Positions 1 to 10,037 of a stretch of DNA of 64,000 bases are shown here, one piece after another; position 1 is the stretch's first letter; every line of letters starts with the position of its first letter. A program made the translations under genes and the position numbers. Source of the DNA: Melieria omissa (taxonomy: Eukaryota > Arthropoda > Insecta > Diptera > Ulidiidae); assembly GCA_963971225.1 (NCBI GenBank), contig OZ020267.1:120397891-120461890 (forward strand). Direction: 5' to 3'. The notes below the pieces were generated by a model that worked only from the letters and a program-made list of their open reading frames with translations, had not been told where the DNA came from and made no database searches.

Positions 1-1318
1 GTTTCGTTCTAAAAAATTTGCGGTGTTTACAATCTGAAAAATTATCCTAAACAACATCAAACTACATTAGTGGCAATGTATATTAAATGTTGAGGGGTCT
101 AAATGCAACCCTGGCTTTTGTTAAAAGAAAGCACAAATGCGCTGACTTTGTTGCTTGTAGGTAAGAGTAAAAAGTACAAACAAGAAATCGAAATTCGAAT
201 CGAATCGTTTTCTGAGCAGATCTCGTTTCAGAACAGAACAAATTTTAAATAGTTTGCTGCTTATTCTGTGCTAGTATCTCCTATCTGTTATGTACATTCA
301 GTCTGATACAGTGTGGCTTTCTGGAAGCGTAGAAATTGCGAGTAAGGATTCCGATTTATGGGCATCGAGATAAGTGAAGATTATATTGCCTCAACAGGCA
401 ACCAAGAGAGATTGCAGTTGAGCTAAAGGTAGGCCGCATGATCTTGGATTATTTTCTATCTGTGAGAGAGATTGCAGAAAATTGATTTTGTGGCACGTCA
501 CTTAATATGGCCTAAACAAATAAAATTACTTAAGGTAAAAGTATTGTTCACTCTATGCTGCCTTCTGGGAGGGTTATAACGGATCACTTGTTACATGTCG
601 CATTCACTGGAATCAGGGTCGAGTCTTTGCGACTGATCTGTTAGAAAGTAATCACGTTTTCTGCTTAGGATCACAAAACATATTTCGATTTCTTTGAAAT
701 AAGGTGGATTTAAAAAATTTGGAAAAAATCTTAGCACTGAGAATGGACGCAAAACTATCTGAATATTTAGCTGAACGTTGCAGACTCTTAAATCGCAACG
801 TGCTCTTTTGCCATATTACGTGAATACCGCCATTGCCGTACTCACGTGGGAGATAGAATCGTCTCAATTCAAACACAGCTTAAAGTTTATTTCAATTTTT
901 ATAGTTTTCCTATTTTTAGTATACACACTCATTGACCTCCCATTGCAACCGTTGCGTTTATTTGCCATTTCAACGCCATCAATGGTAGCCAGCTGCGACT
1001 AACCATTTTAACACACACATGACCACACCATCTAAAAAATCCTATTCGCAATCAGCCCCCGGCGTCGGCCATCAAGCCCCAATGCGCCCTAATGGGCAGC
1101 TAGCGGTTAAGTGCAGTGGCGGTGGCAGCGCACGCAGCGCGCCCAAAGCATTACCGCGACGTAATTGAATTTAAGTGATGCACCATTGCGCGCGCTGTAC
1201 GGTCACTTTGCCGTCAACGCCGCTCGCACTGCCGCCGACATTATACTCCAATCGTTTAAGTCTCTAATTGTCAAACCGCCTGCTAACCATCGCCCTCTGC
1301 TCTTGTTCTCGCCCACAG
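1..1318 (+). other. Fas3: Fas3 upstream intron (part)
   Basis: This stretch precedes the first recognisable Fas3 coding exon and should be intron, because the exon at 1319 opens with a phase-1 acceptor (pyrimidine-rich run, then CAG) and not with a start codon. The open frame running back from 1319 to about 1165 is only intron read-through. The signal-peptide exon of the family is expected upstream; I could not identify it here. The 3' half (about 1040-1300) is GC-richer than the 5' half. No mobile element was recognised. Confidence 0.7.
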
Positions 1319-1633
1319 ACTCCCTCGCACACGGCCAAGTGAATGTGGAACCGAACACGGCGCTGCTCAATGTTGGCGACCGAACGGAACTGCTCTGTCG
1401 CTATGGACGTTCAATTAATTACTGTCGAATTGAGATACCCGGCGAGAAAGTGCTCAATTTATCGCCCGACTGGAGCAAAACGCCTGGCTTCACCTACTTC
1501 GGCGCTGGCCTGGCGGCAGGACAATGCGGTGTCAGCATCGAGCACGTGAAGGCCGCCAACAATGGACAAGTCAAGTGCAGTCTAGGCGTCGAGGGCGAGG
1601 AATTGTCCGGCACAATCGATCTGGTTGTCGCAT
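1319..1633 (+). CDS. Fas3: Fasciclin 3, exon for Ig-like domain 1
   Basis: This exon encodes the membrane-distal Ig-like domain of Fas3, a homophilic cell-adhesion protein found in Drosophila on subsets of axons and at lateral epithelial (septate) junctions. The translation begins DSLAHGQVNVEPNTALLN if the upstream exon supplies a G. It continues with ELLCRYGRSINYCR and ends SGTIDLVVA, very close to the Drosophila protein as I know it. Four cysteines are visible (LLCRY, NYCRI, GQCGV, VKCSL), so two disulfides are possible. Boundaries are CCCACAG before 1319 and GTAAGT after 1633. Both ends are phase 1 and the length is 315 bases, a symmetric Ig exon. The neighbouring Ig exon follows after a 144-base intron. 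The assignment is secure from the domain order and sequence; only the N-terminus is missing. Confidence 0.95.
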
Positions 1634-1777
1634 GTAAGTATCGCAAATGCCGTAACTGTCAACAAAATTAGCAGAACGTTTGTGACAAATTTAATAGCAG
1701 CTTAGAATTGTCGCAAATTTATTGCTTTAATTTGTGTCATCTCATATTATTCTCTTTCCCTCCCTTCGCATGCGCAG

Positions 1778-2122
1778 TGCGTCCGCAGCAACCGATTATT
1801 GAACTGCTGACGAAAGCGGACCGAGACGGCTACTTCTCCGAAGGCAGCCAGTTCCAGGCACGTTGCATCGTGCGCGACGGCCGCCCCGCTGCCAACATAA
1901 GCTGGTTCATCGACGACATGCCCGCCAACAAGCGCGTCAGTCAGCTGGAAGTTGTGGCCTCGCCAACCGACTCCGATTTACTGCTCTCCACCACCGTACA
2001 GGAGATTCAGTGGCATCTCGGCCCCGAAGACAACGGGCACAAGCTGGTCTGCCGCTCACACCACCAGACCGATCGCGAGAATGTGCCGCCGCAAGAAGGC
2101 GCCTACCTGCTGCTCGTGCGCT
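1778..2122 (+). CDS. Fas3: Fasciclin 3, exon for Ig-like domain 2
   Basis: This is the second Ig-like domain of Fas3. Joining the T at 1633 to TG at 1778 restores Leu and gives VVALRPQQPIIELL across the splice. The domain shows the Ig cysteine pair (FQARCIV and KLVCRSHH), the core Trp in NISWFID, and an N-glycosylation sequon (NIS). The acceptor is TGCGCAG before 1778 and the donor GTAAGT after 2122. The exon is phase 1 at both ends, 345 bases. Long open frames on the other frames and on the minus strand are shadows of GC-rich coding sequence. Function follows from the gene: extracellular adhesion, in tandem with domains 1 and 3. Confidence 0.95.
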
Positions 2123-2179
2123 GTAAGTTCGCCTCCGTCACCTCCTACTAACACGTCTAATGGTTTTTTCTCTTTCCAG

Positions 2180-2614
2180 TCGCCCCCATCAAGCAGCCCG
2201 AGGCTCTCGTCTATGGCCTCTACTTGGACCGGACAGCCATGGTGAACGTCACCATTCGCGCCAATCCAGCGCCGGTGGTGGAGTGGACCGTCGACGGCAA
2301 TGTCATTTCGCAAGGCACGCAGAACGGCCGCTTCTCCGTCTACGAACCGCTGTACTTGGGCTACGACTACTACAACGTGACCATGGCCATAGCAGGGCTC
2401 ACGCTCGAGGACACCACCAAGACGTACCAGCTGCGCGCCTCGAACATGCTCGGCTCCACCGACTACCAGGTGCGCATCAGCTCCTCGAGCACCCCGCCCA
2501 CCGCCGGTCTGGATATTGGCGCCATTGTGGGTATCGTCGTTGCCGTCGCCGTACTTATTGTGATCGTGTTGCTGGTGGTGTTCGCACGCGCCACCGGCAG
2601 ATGGTGTTTCGGAG
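2180..2614 (+). CDS. Fas3: Fasciclin 3, exon for Ig-like domain 3 and transmembrane helix
   Basis: This exon encodes the membrane-proximal Ig-like domain, the membrane helix and the juxtamembrane stretch. The Ig domain keeps the Trp (VVEWTVDG) and the late strand (TYQLRASNMLG) but has no cysteine where the canonical pair would be, so it must fold without the usual disulfide. Two NVT sequons are present. A 23-residue hydrophobic helix runs from about 2515 to 2583, followed by the basic ARATGRWCFG end, in which the Cys is a possible palmitoylation site. The acceptor is TTTCCAG before 2180; the donor is GGTGAGT with the exon ending on G2614 (phase 1). All four alternative tails start with the two bases that complete this Gly codon. 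The open frame continues into the intron for 21 codons, so intron retention could also make a protein, but the strong donor makes this unlikely as the main product. Confidence 0.95.
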
Positions 2615-2733
2615 GTGAGTGCCCACAACCCGCAGAACAACGCTTCGCATTTAAACGTAGCACATTTGCTCACTGTTAATTCTTAACTGTTGGCGGCCTA
2701 ACAGCCAACTGAACTCTCCTCCCACACCCAAAG

Positions 2734-2765
2734 GCTCACAAGACGACTTCTACAATCCCCAATAA
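2734..2765 (+). CDS. Fas3: Fasciclin 3, alternative short tail A (candidate)
   Basis: This is a candidate terminal exon only 119 bases after the transmembrane exon. The acceptor is CCCAAAG before 2734. The first two bases GC complete the Gly codon opened at 2614, giving the tail GSQDDFYNPQ and then TAA at 2763-2765. The phase is right and the peptide is acidic with a Tyr-Asn-Pro that recurs in tail C. The stop codon lies inside an AATAAA (2761-2766), and ATTAAA follows near 3173. The product would have almost no cytoplasmic domain. The polypyrimidine tract is modest (CTCTCCTCCCACACCC). The call rests on phase, position and the shared YNP motif, not on transcript data. Confidence 0.55.
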
Positions 2766-5700
2766 ACTAACGCCGCAGCGCACTCGCTCACGCATCGGAC
2801 GCGCAAAACGAGAAATTTAGACATAATCAAGTGCCTCCGCCTGCGGCGCACCAAACCACAGTAGCAAGTGCGCGACAAGGCGAGGTGGGGCGCAGTGCTG
2901 GGGCACATGCACCCGCCGCCACAATGCGACCGCTAACGCTTTCGCAGCGCTGTTGGGCGTATGGCTGTAGTTCGCACGCTGCGCACTACGCGCCTGCCGC
3001 TGCCCTAAGTAACCGGCAGCGATTTGTGGCAACATTTGCGCTACATATGCGAGCGTCTTACGCTCGTAACAGCGCTTTGGCGGGACGCGATTTATGAACT
3101 TCTGTTGTTACAACCGCGCATTGTTACGCAACCAGCGCTGCGAGTAACCTCAACAAACTTTTACATGTTTGCTAATTAAAAATCTTCAGCACTTGGTTGC
3201 TGGCTGCAGCGGAGAAATTACCGTCAACGAAGAAACATGTCGTCTCGCTATGCGTTGGGTCGTCCGATGCGGGAGAAACTTTGCTTGTGTTGCACAAATC
3301 AGAGACCAACGTTAAATACGCGTATACGTACACAAACACATGTACACGCAAAACCACGAACACATACCACACATTTGCGTTCAGATGTTAGTTTTAAGTA
3401 ACACAGGTTCTCAGCGACTGCATTCTCAGCTAAAGCTGTGATCAGGAACAATTGAGTCTACTCATGAATAGAGTCGCAACACTTTTAAATTGGGCAGTTA
3501 TGGGCCGCGAGATAATTGGTCGGACTTTGCTCGCCAAAACTGACCACCAATTGAATCCATTATGTTCAGGATCCGCAGATACAGCAGCTAAACCTTGCGA
3601 TAAAATTAAATCATACAAGTTCATTCAACACTACTGGTTTCTTTTCTTGCTTTTGTATTGGTGCAGAGTTCTGTTGACATGTAAATGTTGCTGTAGAAAA
3701 ACCAATCGCAGATTTTGACTAACTTCTATCATTTTGGTTATCGTATGACTGCCCAATTGTAAAACCTTCTCCGCGCTTGACTGTAGCCTACCTCAATAGC
3801 TGGCGCCAACTTTGTAGCTGACATTCGCCCTGCTTTTTAAAAACGTGGCCTGGTTTCGAGCACCTTGTTCCATCCAACTACTACCTAATTTTGAGTTGTG
3901 TGAATTTTGAAGTGCGTGTGCGCTATATTAGCAAAGCAACCTGATATATTTGCAGCCAGCGTGTACAAAGTCAGCCGAGTGTCTCAGTCTTTGTTCCCTT
4001 TAGAGCCGTAAAAAGGTAAATTTCAGTAGCTTTGTACGTATTCGGTTGAAAGCGAGAAAATATATTTTCACAACAATTTTTCGTGCTTCGGTCAAGACTT
4101 TTTCAATCTCAATTAGCGCTCTACATGGATGCCATAGTCTATTTAAACGTTATTGATTTTCACTTAAAAAGCAGTGTCTCAAAATAAATAGTTTTCCTTG
4201 CGAACGGTTCCTCGTTAATGAGCAACGTGTCGGGCCAGCCCAATCCTTTTAACGGCGGAATTATTTCAGAGTTTCGCCTGCAACACATAAAACCCAGCAG
4301 CAGTTGTTGCAGCAGACTCCAAATGCTGCAATGAAAGCGCATAATTGCAAAAACCACTCCACCTTCTTTGAGCAGCGCACAAAAAGACTCAACTGCGCAC
4401 AACTAATTAGCGACCAATGCTTTCTGTCTTGCAACTCGCCGACAATCACGAGCAACACAGATTGAACATTTCGAAAGGATTGTTTCAACAGCACATCGAA
4501 CCACAGACAACCACAAACACATTGCTTCCGTGGGGAGTCGGCGTGGCTGTTTGTCGCCGCAAAGTATTCATAACCCCGAATCTAACGAACGACCGCGGCC
4601 ACCCAAACGCTGCAACCAGTCCAACAAGGCCACAGTGCAGGCGGGCCGACAATGGCTCCCAATGTTGTCATTTCGCCAGTAAACGGCAGAAGTAATTTAA
4701 ACCTGCAACGCAATGTGCGCCAGCAACCGGGCTGCGAACGTGTTTGGCTGTGTGTTGTTTGGTGCGTGCGACAGCCAGTGGAGCCAGTCAAAGTTTTGCT
4801 GCGGTTATTGCCTTCGGGATGCGCAGCGTTGCATGGCAGCGCGTCGCCCTGGCTGCAAGTGGTGCAAAGTTCTAAGCAGCCAGCGTGGCAACTGCCACAG
4901 CGCCGCGTCGCAACGGCCGAAATTGGCTGTTACTTAGGCGAGGCACTCATTATTATTGCAAATGGACGCCGACGCTGTCAGTGGCAACGCTGATACCGAT
5001 ACCGATGGCGATGCCACAACCGCCACTGCGCCATCTGCCTTTTCGCTATTCTGGCGTGCCGGCTTTCTGCTGGTGCGACCGCACAAGAGGACTACAGCTT
5101 CCCTAAATGTCATCGTAATAATCCTCTTAAGATTCGCATAGAAATATGCGAATTTCATATTTATTAGATCCTTGGCCCGCGAATGCAATTGTGGCAGACT
5201 GGAGCAGCCGCCACATTTGCATCTGCCCGCTTGCTCTTTTGCCTTCTACGTCGAACGAAAATGGCGCACACAACTGGCAGGACTGCGCGTTGAGGACAAC
5301 TTAAGTTGCTAACTCCTGCCATGACCAAATGGTTGAACGTTGTAAGTGGCAAAAGCACCGAAAAGGTCACAAGTCGATTTGAAAGGCAGCCAACATACGC
5401 AATGTACTTGTATAGTTATGTGTGTGTGTGGTTGGTCTGTATAAATATGTTTATACAGAAATACGTGTGTTTTTAGTTTGTACATTAGATAGCAACTCAT
5501 AGAGTGAGTGAGTGCGAATTCTGTCTCAAACAGAAAAACATCCTTTCTAGTTTCTACCCACCTCAATAGCCAATAGCAACTCTCTCGGTAAAATAATGTC
5601 ATGTTAAAACTTTTCAACTAGACGCTCAGAATCGGCTTAAAACTATACGTTCCTTCACGTTGTCACTTTGTACATTGTCATAGTATGCCAAACTGCCTAT

Positions 5701-7039
5701 CAGCCTTTTGAAAGTAAAGCTAACTTAAAATTGTTTTAACCATGTACTAACTAAATAATTTGACAAAAAGACAGCATTTGTTCAATTAATAATGTCTTTC
5801 CTTTTCACTTCATTTTCGTACGAATACAATAACAGCCGCACTTCCACTCGGGTGCCATTTTGGCCCATTGTGCGTGCCTGCATGAGGAAGAATCAATGAA
5901 GATTAATATGATTGGGTTGCTATGACAATGAACTTACTACAATAATTGTTTTAAATGGCTTATAGACTTAACTGGCCATAACAATCAGTTACCGGATTAG
6001 ATTTCCGTCACATATCCACTTTCGAGAGTTTAGAAGAAGAAAGATAACTGTGATAATTTCGCTAGGAATACGGCAAAGTATAAATATTATACATAGCAGC
6101 ATCCCATGCTTGCGTGTATATTGCCGTGTCTTCTCACTGAGTTTTAATAGAACAAACTAAGACATATCCATTATATGTTACGGTTAACTTCGGTGTGCCG
6201 CATGTGACTTATCGAGGAAGATGCGTTTTTCGAAAGAAATTCTTTTTCTTCACTAGTCAACAAGTGCTTACAACCTAACCACGTTTTTAAAGGAACCAGT
6301 ACGCAATATGCAAGCAATGATCCCTAATTGATTGATTGTCGCAAAGAGTGGCAGGTGACCCACCACTGAGGCGTTATCTTGAAAATCGCATCTGCCTGAT
6401 AGAAAATGTTTTAAACAGCATTAAATGTTACCAGACAACAGCTGATGTCGATGTCAACCATACCATACATAGGGGACCAGTAATTTTAGATCAAATTTTA
6501 ACTGCAATCTTATTTTCTCAATTCACTTTTTAATTGCTCTGTAATCAAGCTTGATAACAGGCTTTTCTTTTGCTCATTTAAAACTTAATTTAATTTAAAA
6601 TACTTTACCACTTTGCATGCCCATAAGCACCATAAGAACTTACATAAGTCATACAATAAGTGAAAAATTCGCGTATTCAATTGCGGAAAGTGCTCCAAGT
6701 GTGTGTGTACTGAACATTGAACAACAGGAACAAACCAAAAAGGAATCACATAAATGTATTTGCTGTCCTCCCATGACAACAACGACAAGAGCTAACAACA
6801 TCTCTACCCTTCAGGCTTCAAGTTAATGTTTTTAATTTCCATAATTTACAATTGCTTTACGTTATACCTGAGTTGTCTGCTTTGATACTTAAATTGGATT
6901 TTGGTGATTTACTAACAAAATTTTATTTTCTTACCAACGACTTTGTTCATTTCCAACGAAGCCTCATTTGTTTCACTCTGCTTGGTTTTTGGCACTTAAA
7001 ACGGACGTTAAAAGTTAGTTCTTGTTGTTGTTGTTACAG
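2766..7039 (+). other. Fas3: Fas3 intron between tails A and B
   Basis: This is a 4.3-kb non-coding stretch. It may start with the 3' UTR of tail A. GC-rich blocks lie at about 2780-3130 and 4540-5100, with AT-rich DNA elsewhere. The open frames here (up to 113 codons) have no family resemblance and overlap in several frames, so I treat them as chance. A short match to the end of the RTE-like element found at 37,977 lies at 5966-5999. No other gene, RNA or terminal-repeat element was recognised. Confidence 0.6.
5966..5999. repeat. Short scrap resembling the RTE-like element terminus
   Basis: The block ACTTAACTGGCCATAACAA followed by a GTTACCGGATTA-like run matches, with about six differences, the outer end of the retroelement inserted at 37,977 (ACTTAACTGGCCATAACAA, then GTTATCGGGTTA). 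It lacks the tandem ACTT tail and any coding sequence. It is probably a relic of the 3' end of the same family. At 34 bases, shared ancestry is likely but not certain. Confidence 0.45.
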
Positions 7040-7359
7040 GAGCAACCCTAAACACTGACATCGGCCCGGATTCGGAGGCACAAATCAATCCGCACCACAA
7101 CGATGACTTCGACGGACGAGAATTCAACGACGGCAACGAGCACATTGACACCACCCACCAGTCAGAGGAGGTCACGCCGCCCGTCACAGACAAGCTCGAG
7201 GCACAAAAGAAGGCCGATCTCAAGAGCGGCACCGTCGCCAAGGCAGTCACGACCGCGCCAGCGCTCACGGCAACAGTCAACAGCGGCCCAGCTGCTGCGG
7301 CCGCCACCAACGGACATCAAAACGGCGCGGAGCCCAAGACGCCCAACACTTCCGTATAA
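7040..7359 (+). CDS. Fas3: Fasciclin 3, alternative tail B ending in a PDZ-type motif
   Basis: This alternative terminal exon lies after a strong acceptor (TTGTTGTTGTTGTTACAG). The bases GA at 7040-7041 complete the Gly codon from 2614. The frame then gives 105 more residues starting ATLNTDIGPDSEAQINP and ending KTPNTSV, stop TAA at 7357-7359. The first half is acidic and His/Asp/Asn-rich. The middle has EEVTPPVTDKLEAQKKADLK, and the end is Ala/Thr/Gly-rich and probably disordered. The last residues T-S-V fit a class I PDZ ligand ([ST]-x-hydrophobic), as would suit a junctional protein that meets Dlg-like scaffolds; that partner is inferred. No catalytic domain is present. Candidate poly(A) signals follow at 7407, 7930 and 8669. 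Confidence 0.88.
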
Positions 7360-7406
7360 GTCGGTTGAGATGACAACCCCAAACGAGAGTAGCGCAAAAA
7401 ACAACC

Positions 7407-8674
7407 AATAAAACAAGAGTAAAACAACGACGAAAGATGAAAAGAAAAAACGGAATTGAAGTTGAAATTTAAGTTCAAATACGAAAACGTCCCAGTTCGT
7501 AGCGAGGAAAGTCACGAAAGCCCCAACTAAACGCATACTTTCGTACGGCTTTCCGCTAAAGTGCACAAATTATACTTTTAAAGTTACCATTGTGAATGCC
7601 GTTTTATACAAATACAAATATACCTTTAGTTACGTAAGCAAACCGAACGCAAGGCATTTTGCACGCAATATTTGTAGTATCGGAGCACTCATGAGTGCAC
7701 ACGAATTTCCTCGTGCCGAATCTCATTTCCAACGATATTTCGAATATTTCCAATCGTACCGCAACATTCGATCTTGTACCGTAACTTATGCAACAGCATT
7801 TCCACGCAACAGACCGTCCGACCATTAAGCAGACAGCTGAAATCTGTATTTCTCAAAGCACAAACGCGTTTAACTTTTAGGAATGTAGGTAGTAAAGTCT
7901 ATAAAGGTGTCACTGTACAATTTAGCTCAAATAAATATATACTTCCTTGTGTTGTCTATGCTTGTATTTGTTTAAGTTCAATCGTTTTTAAGAGCGCCAA
8001 ACTTCAAACTGTTTCGCCGAAAAAAAAGTAACATCTGTTTATATTATAAATAATAGGTACTAATATGAAAGATATACATGTCTAAGCGCACAAATTCGAA
8101 ATCCATACTCGAAATGTTGATATTTGAAAGACCTTCGACAAGTACAACTTGTTGCCACCATGACAGCACGCAGGCACCCACCAGGGTCTATTATATATTA
8201 TGTATTTTACAAATTGCTCCTATCGGTTCTCTTTCTGGTTTGTACAGAACTCAATCCAACGCACAGAAATACTTTTTTAAGTCCCTCACAAGATGCATCA
8301 ACACAAAATCTTCGTAAAGTTTATGTTATGAAACGACACAGTGCCGCCGACTTAAGTCAATAGATTTGTGACTAACTAAATTCTAACTCTGCTCCACAAC
8401 TTTAAATTTAATCACTTTTTGTGTCCCTCCAACTATTTGCATAATGTCATCCAAACTGTACTTAAAGTTGTAAAAAGTAAAGCAAGGATATATATACAAT
8501 TTTATACACTATTTTTTAATGCAATTTGCCCATTTTACTTACATTTATACATATATATGTAGTTTTTTAAATATCTCATAAGTATACATCTTCGGATAAT
8601 TATTTTGTCTTAAACACGTTCATACTTTGAAATGTCAATTAAACAATTTTGTAAAAACCAAGTTTACAAATAAA
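7407..8674 (+). terminator. Fas3: Candidate 3' UTR and poly(A) signals for tail B
   Basis: AATAAA occurs at 7407-7412, 7930-7935 and 8669-8674 downstream of the tail B stop. Any could end the transcript; the last is followed by a T-rich stretch. The sequence alone does not choose between them. Confidence 0.4.
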
Positions 8675-9339
8675 ATGTTTTTTCTTAAGTCGCTTCTTCG
8701 CTTCTTTGTTCGTGGCTTGGAAATATGGAATTTACTAAGTAATGCATTCAATTTTAATAAAAATAATCTCGGCAACACGTAACCAAAGCCACTTACGGCT
8801 CTACTAATAAATATTTATGTTTATTGGGCTTTGTCACAAGTCCGACATTTTTCAACTATGAGGCATTCGATCGTAATCTGACGAGAGGTAAATCGACAGT
8901 AGTTGACATATTAAATAAACAGTCATAATTTTTTAAATCAGACAACTGCTTTGAACGCATGAATCTCATCATTTCACTGAAATAATCTTACTCTATCAAG
9001 ACGTAATTTCCAATTTACAGAAACTAAGAATAATTTAAGGAAGGAAAGTAGCTTAACGAAGCTAATTAAGTTGGAAAATATTTTAAAATATTTTTTTAAG
9101 TTTAACAATGACAAAACTAAATCCGACGTCATATATGTTTCTCTTATAGTACTCAGGAAATCTGCATTGTCATGTCGCAGCGCTTAAAAAGATGATATAC
9201 CTACACTCAGCCTCATCGCCAAACATTAAATCTTCTAATTGTCATTTGTTCAGATCGCTGTCAATTACTGCTGGAGAGCAAATAGATCTCGTTAGCGGAG
9301 TATGGTCTACAGCGAAATCTGCAACCTTGTGAATCTAAT

Positions 9340-9733
9340 TTGCTGAAGATGCGGCTTCCTTTATTTGATCTTTTCTGCTTGACATGTGCAGTTTCCATGG
9401 CAAAAATCCATGAATTGGGCTACGAATTGCTCCCTCATCCCGCCTATTCACCCGATCTAGCCCCAAGTGACTATTTCTTGTTCCCAAACTTGAAGAAATG
9501 GCTCGGCGGAAAGAGATTTGCTTAATGAGCACACGAAATTTACTTTTTTCCATTTTCTTCTCAGTCAACGCTGTAGTCTGATATTAACGGCTGTCAAAAA
9601 CAAACTAAATGTCGCAGCTTGTTCAATTTTTGACAAGAGTCAACTGACAGATGACTGTTGACGGGAGCGGTGTTGCTATTTCAATTAAGAGGCGGGAAAT
9701 TCAAAAAGTCACGGACTTATTGACCCGCCCTCG
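9340..9733. mobile_element. Rearranged mariner relic (catalytic 3' piece fused head-on to the 5' end)
   Basis: On the plus strand, 9397-9522 encodes MAKIHELGYELLPHP, then YSPDLAPSDYFLF and KKWLGGKRFA. This is the region around the third catalytic Asp (PSD) of mariner transposases. Directly after it, but on the minus strand, lies the opposite end of a mariner. Reading left from 9733 there is a terminal-repeat-like CGAGGGCGGGTCAATAAGTC, a 5' leader, and then a start codon with MEKSKFRVLIKQ. The two parts meet near 9522-9530, so the copy has lost its middle and one half is inverted. TA at 9734-9735 fits a mariner target site. No matching terminal repeat was found on the left. It is non-functional. 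Confidence 0.75.
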
Positions 9734-10006
9734 TATGTCAATGGTCAATGTTTGCCTAAGATAAACCAAGTTGCAGTCACCATTGGTGATCTGTGCACTT
9801 CATACAAAAAAATCTGATCTGATGATATGGGGCGGTACTATACAGAAAAAATTTTTGTAATCCATAATACAGAATATCAAAAGTAAACATGCACACAGTA
9901 CTCAACTGACTCAACAATTTTTTTTTTTTATAAAAATTATGATTTCAATTTAAAAGTTGATGATTTTAATTGAAATTCCGTCTAAATTTCCACCATTTCC
10001 TTTCAG

Positions 10007-10037
10007 GCAAGTCGGTGAAGGCAACCAATAATGAAAC
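10007..10037 (+). CDS. Fas3: Fasciclin 3, 31-base microexon shared by tails C and D
   Basis: This tiny exon lies between CCTTTCAG and GTAAGT. GC at its start completes the Gly codon from 2614, and the exon then encodes KSVKATNNE plus the first two bases of a Thr codon (AC). It thus converts phase 1 to phase 2. Both 11,200 (T) and 20,641 (C) supply the third base and keep Thr. The peptide closely matches the juxtamembrane GKS...NET stretch of Drosophila Fas3 as I recall it. Being both small and phase-changing, it is the switch that separates tails C/D from A/B: tails A and B can only be made if it is skipped. Confidence 0.9.

Larger units (their letters stand above)
7360..10006 (+). other. Fas3: Fas3 intron between tail B and the microexon
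   Basis: The first part is presumably the 3' UTR of tail B. The rest is AT-rich intron. It carries the rearranged mariner relic at 9340-9733, listed separately, and ends in a T-rich and pyrimidine-rich run before the acceptor at 10,006. Nothing else was recognised. Confidence 0.6.

Noticed and set aside
1165..1318. Upstream in-frame extension of the Ig1 exon with an apparent start codon
   Set aside because: The extension has no signal peptide and crosses a good acceptor at 1318; family structure needs a separate upstream exon.
2056..2673. 205-codon minus-strand frame over the Fas3 Ig exons
   Set aside because: It is the antisense shadow of GC-rich coding exons, with no domain and no splice logic of its own.
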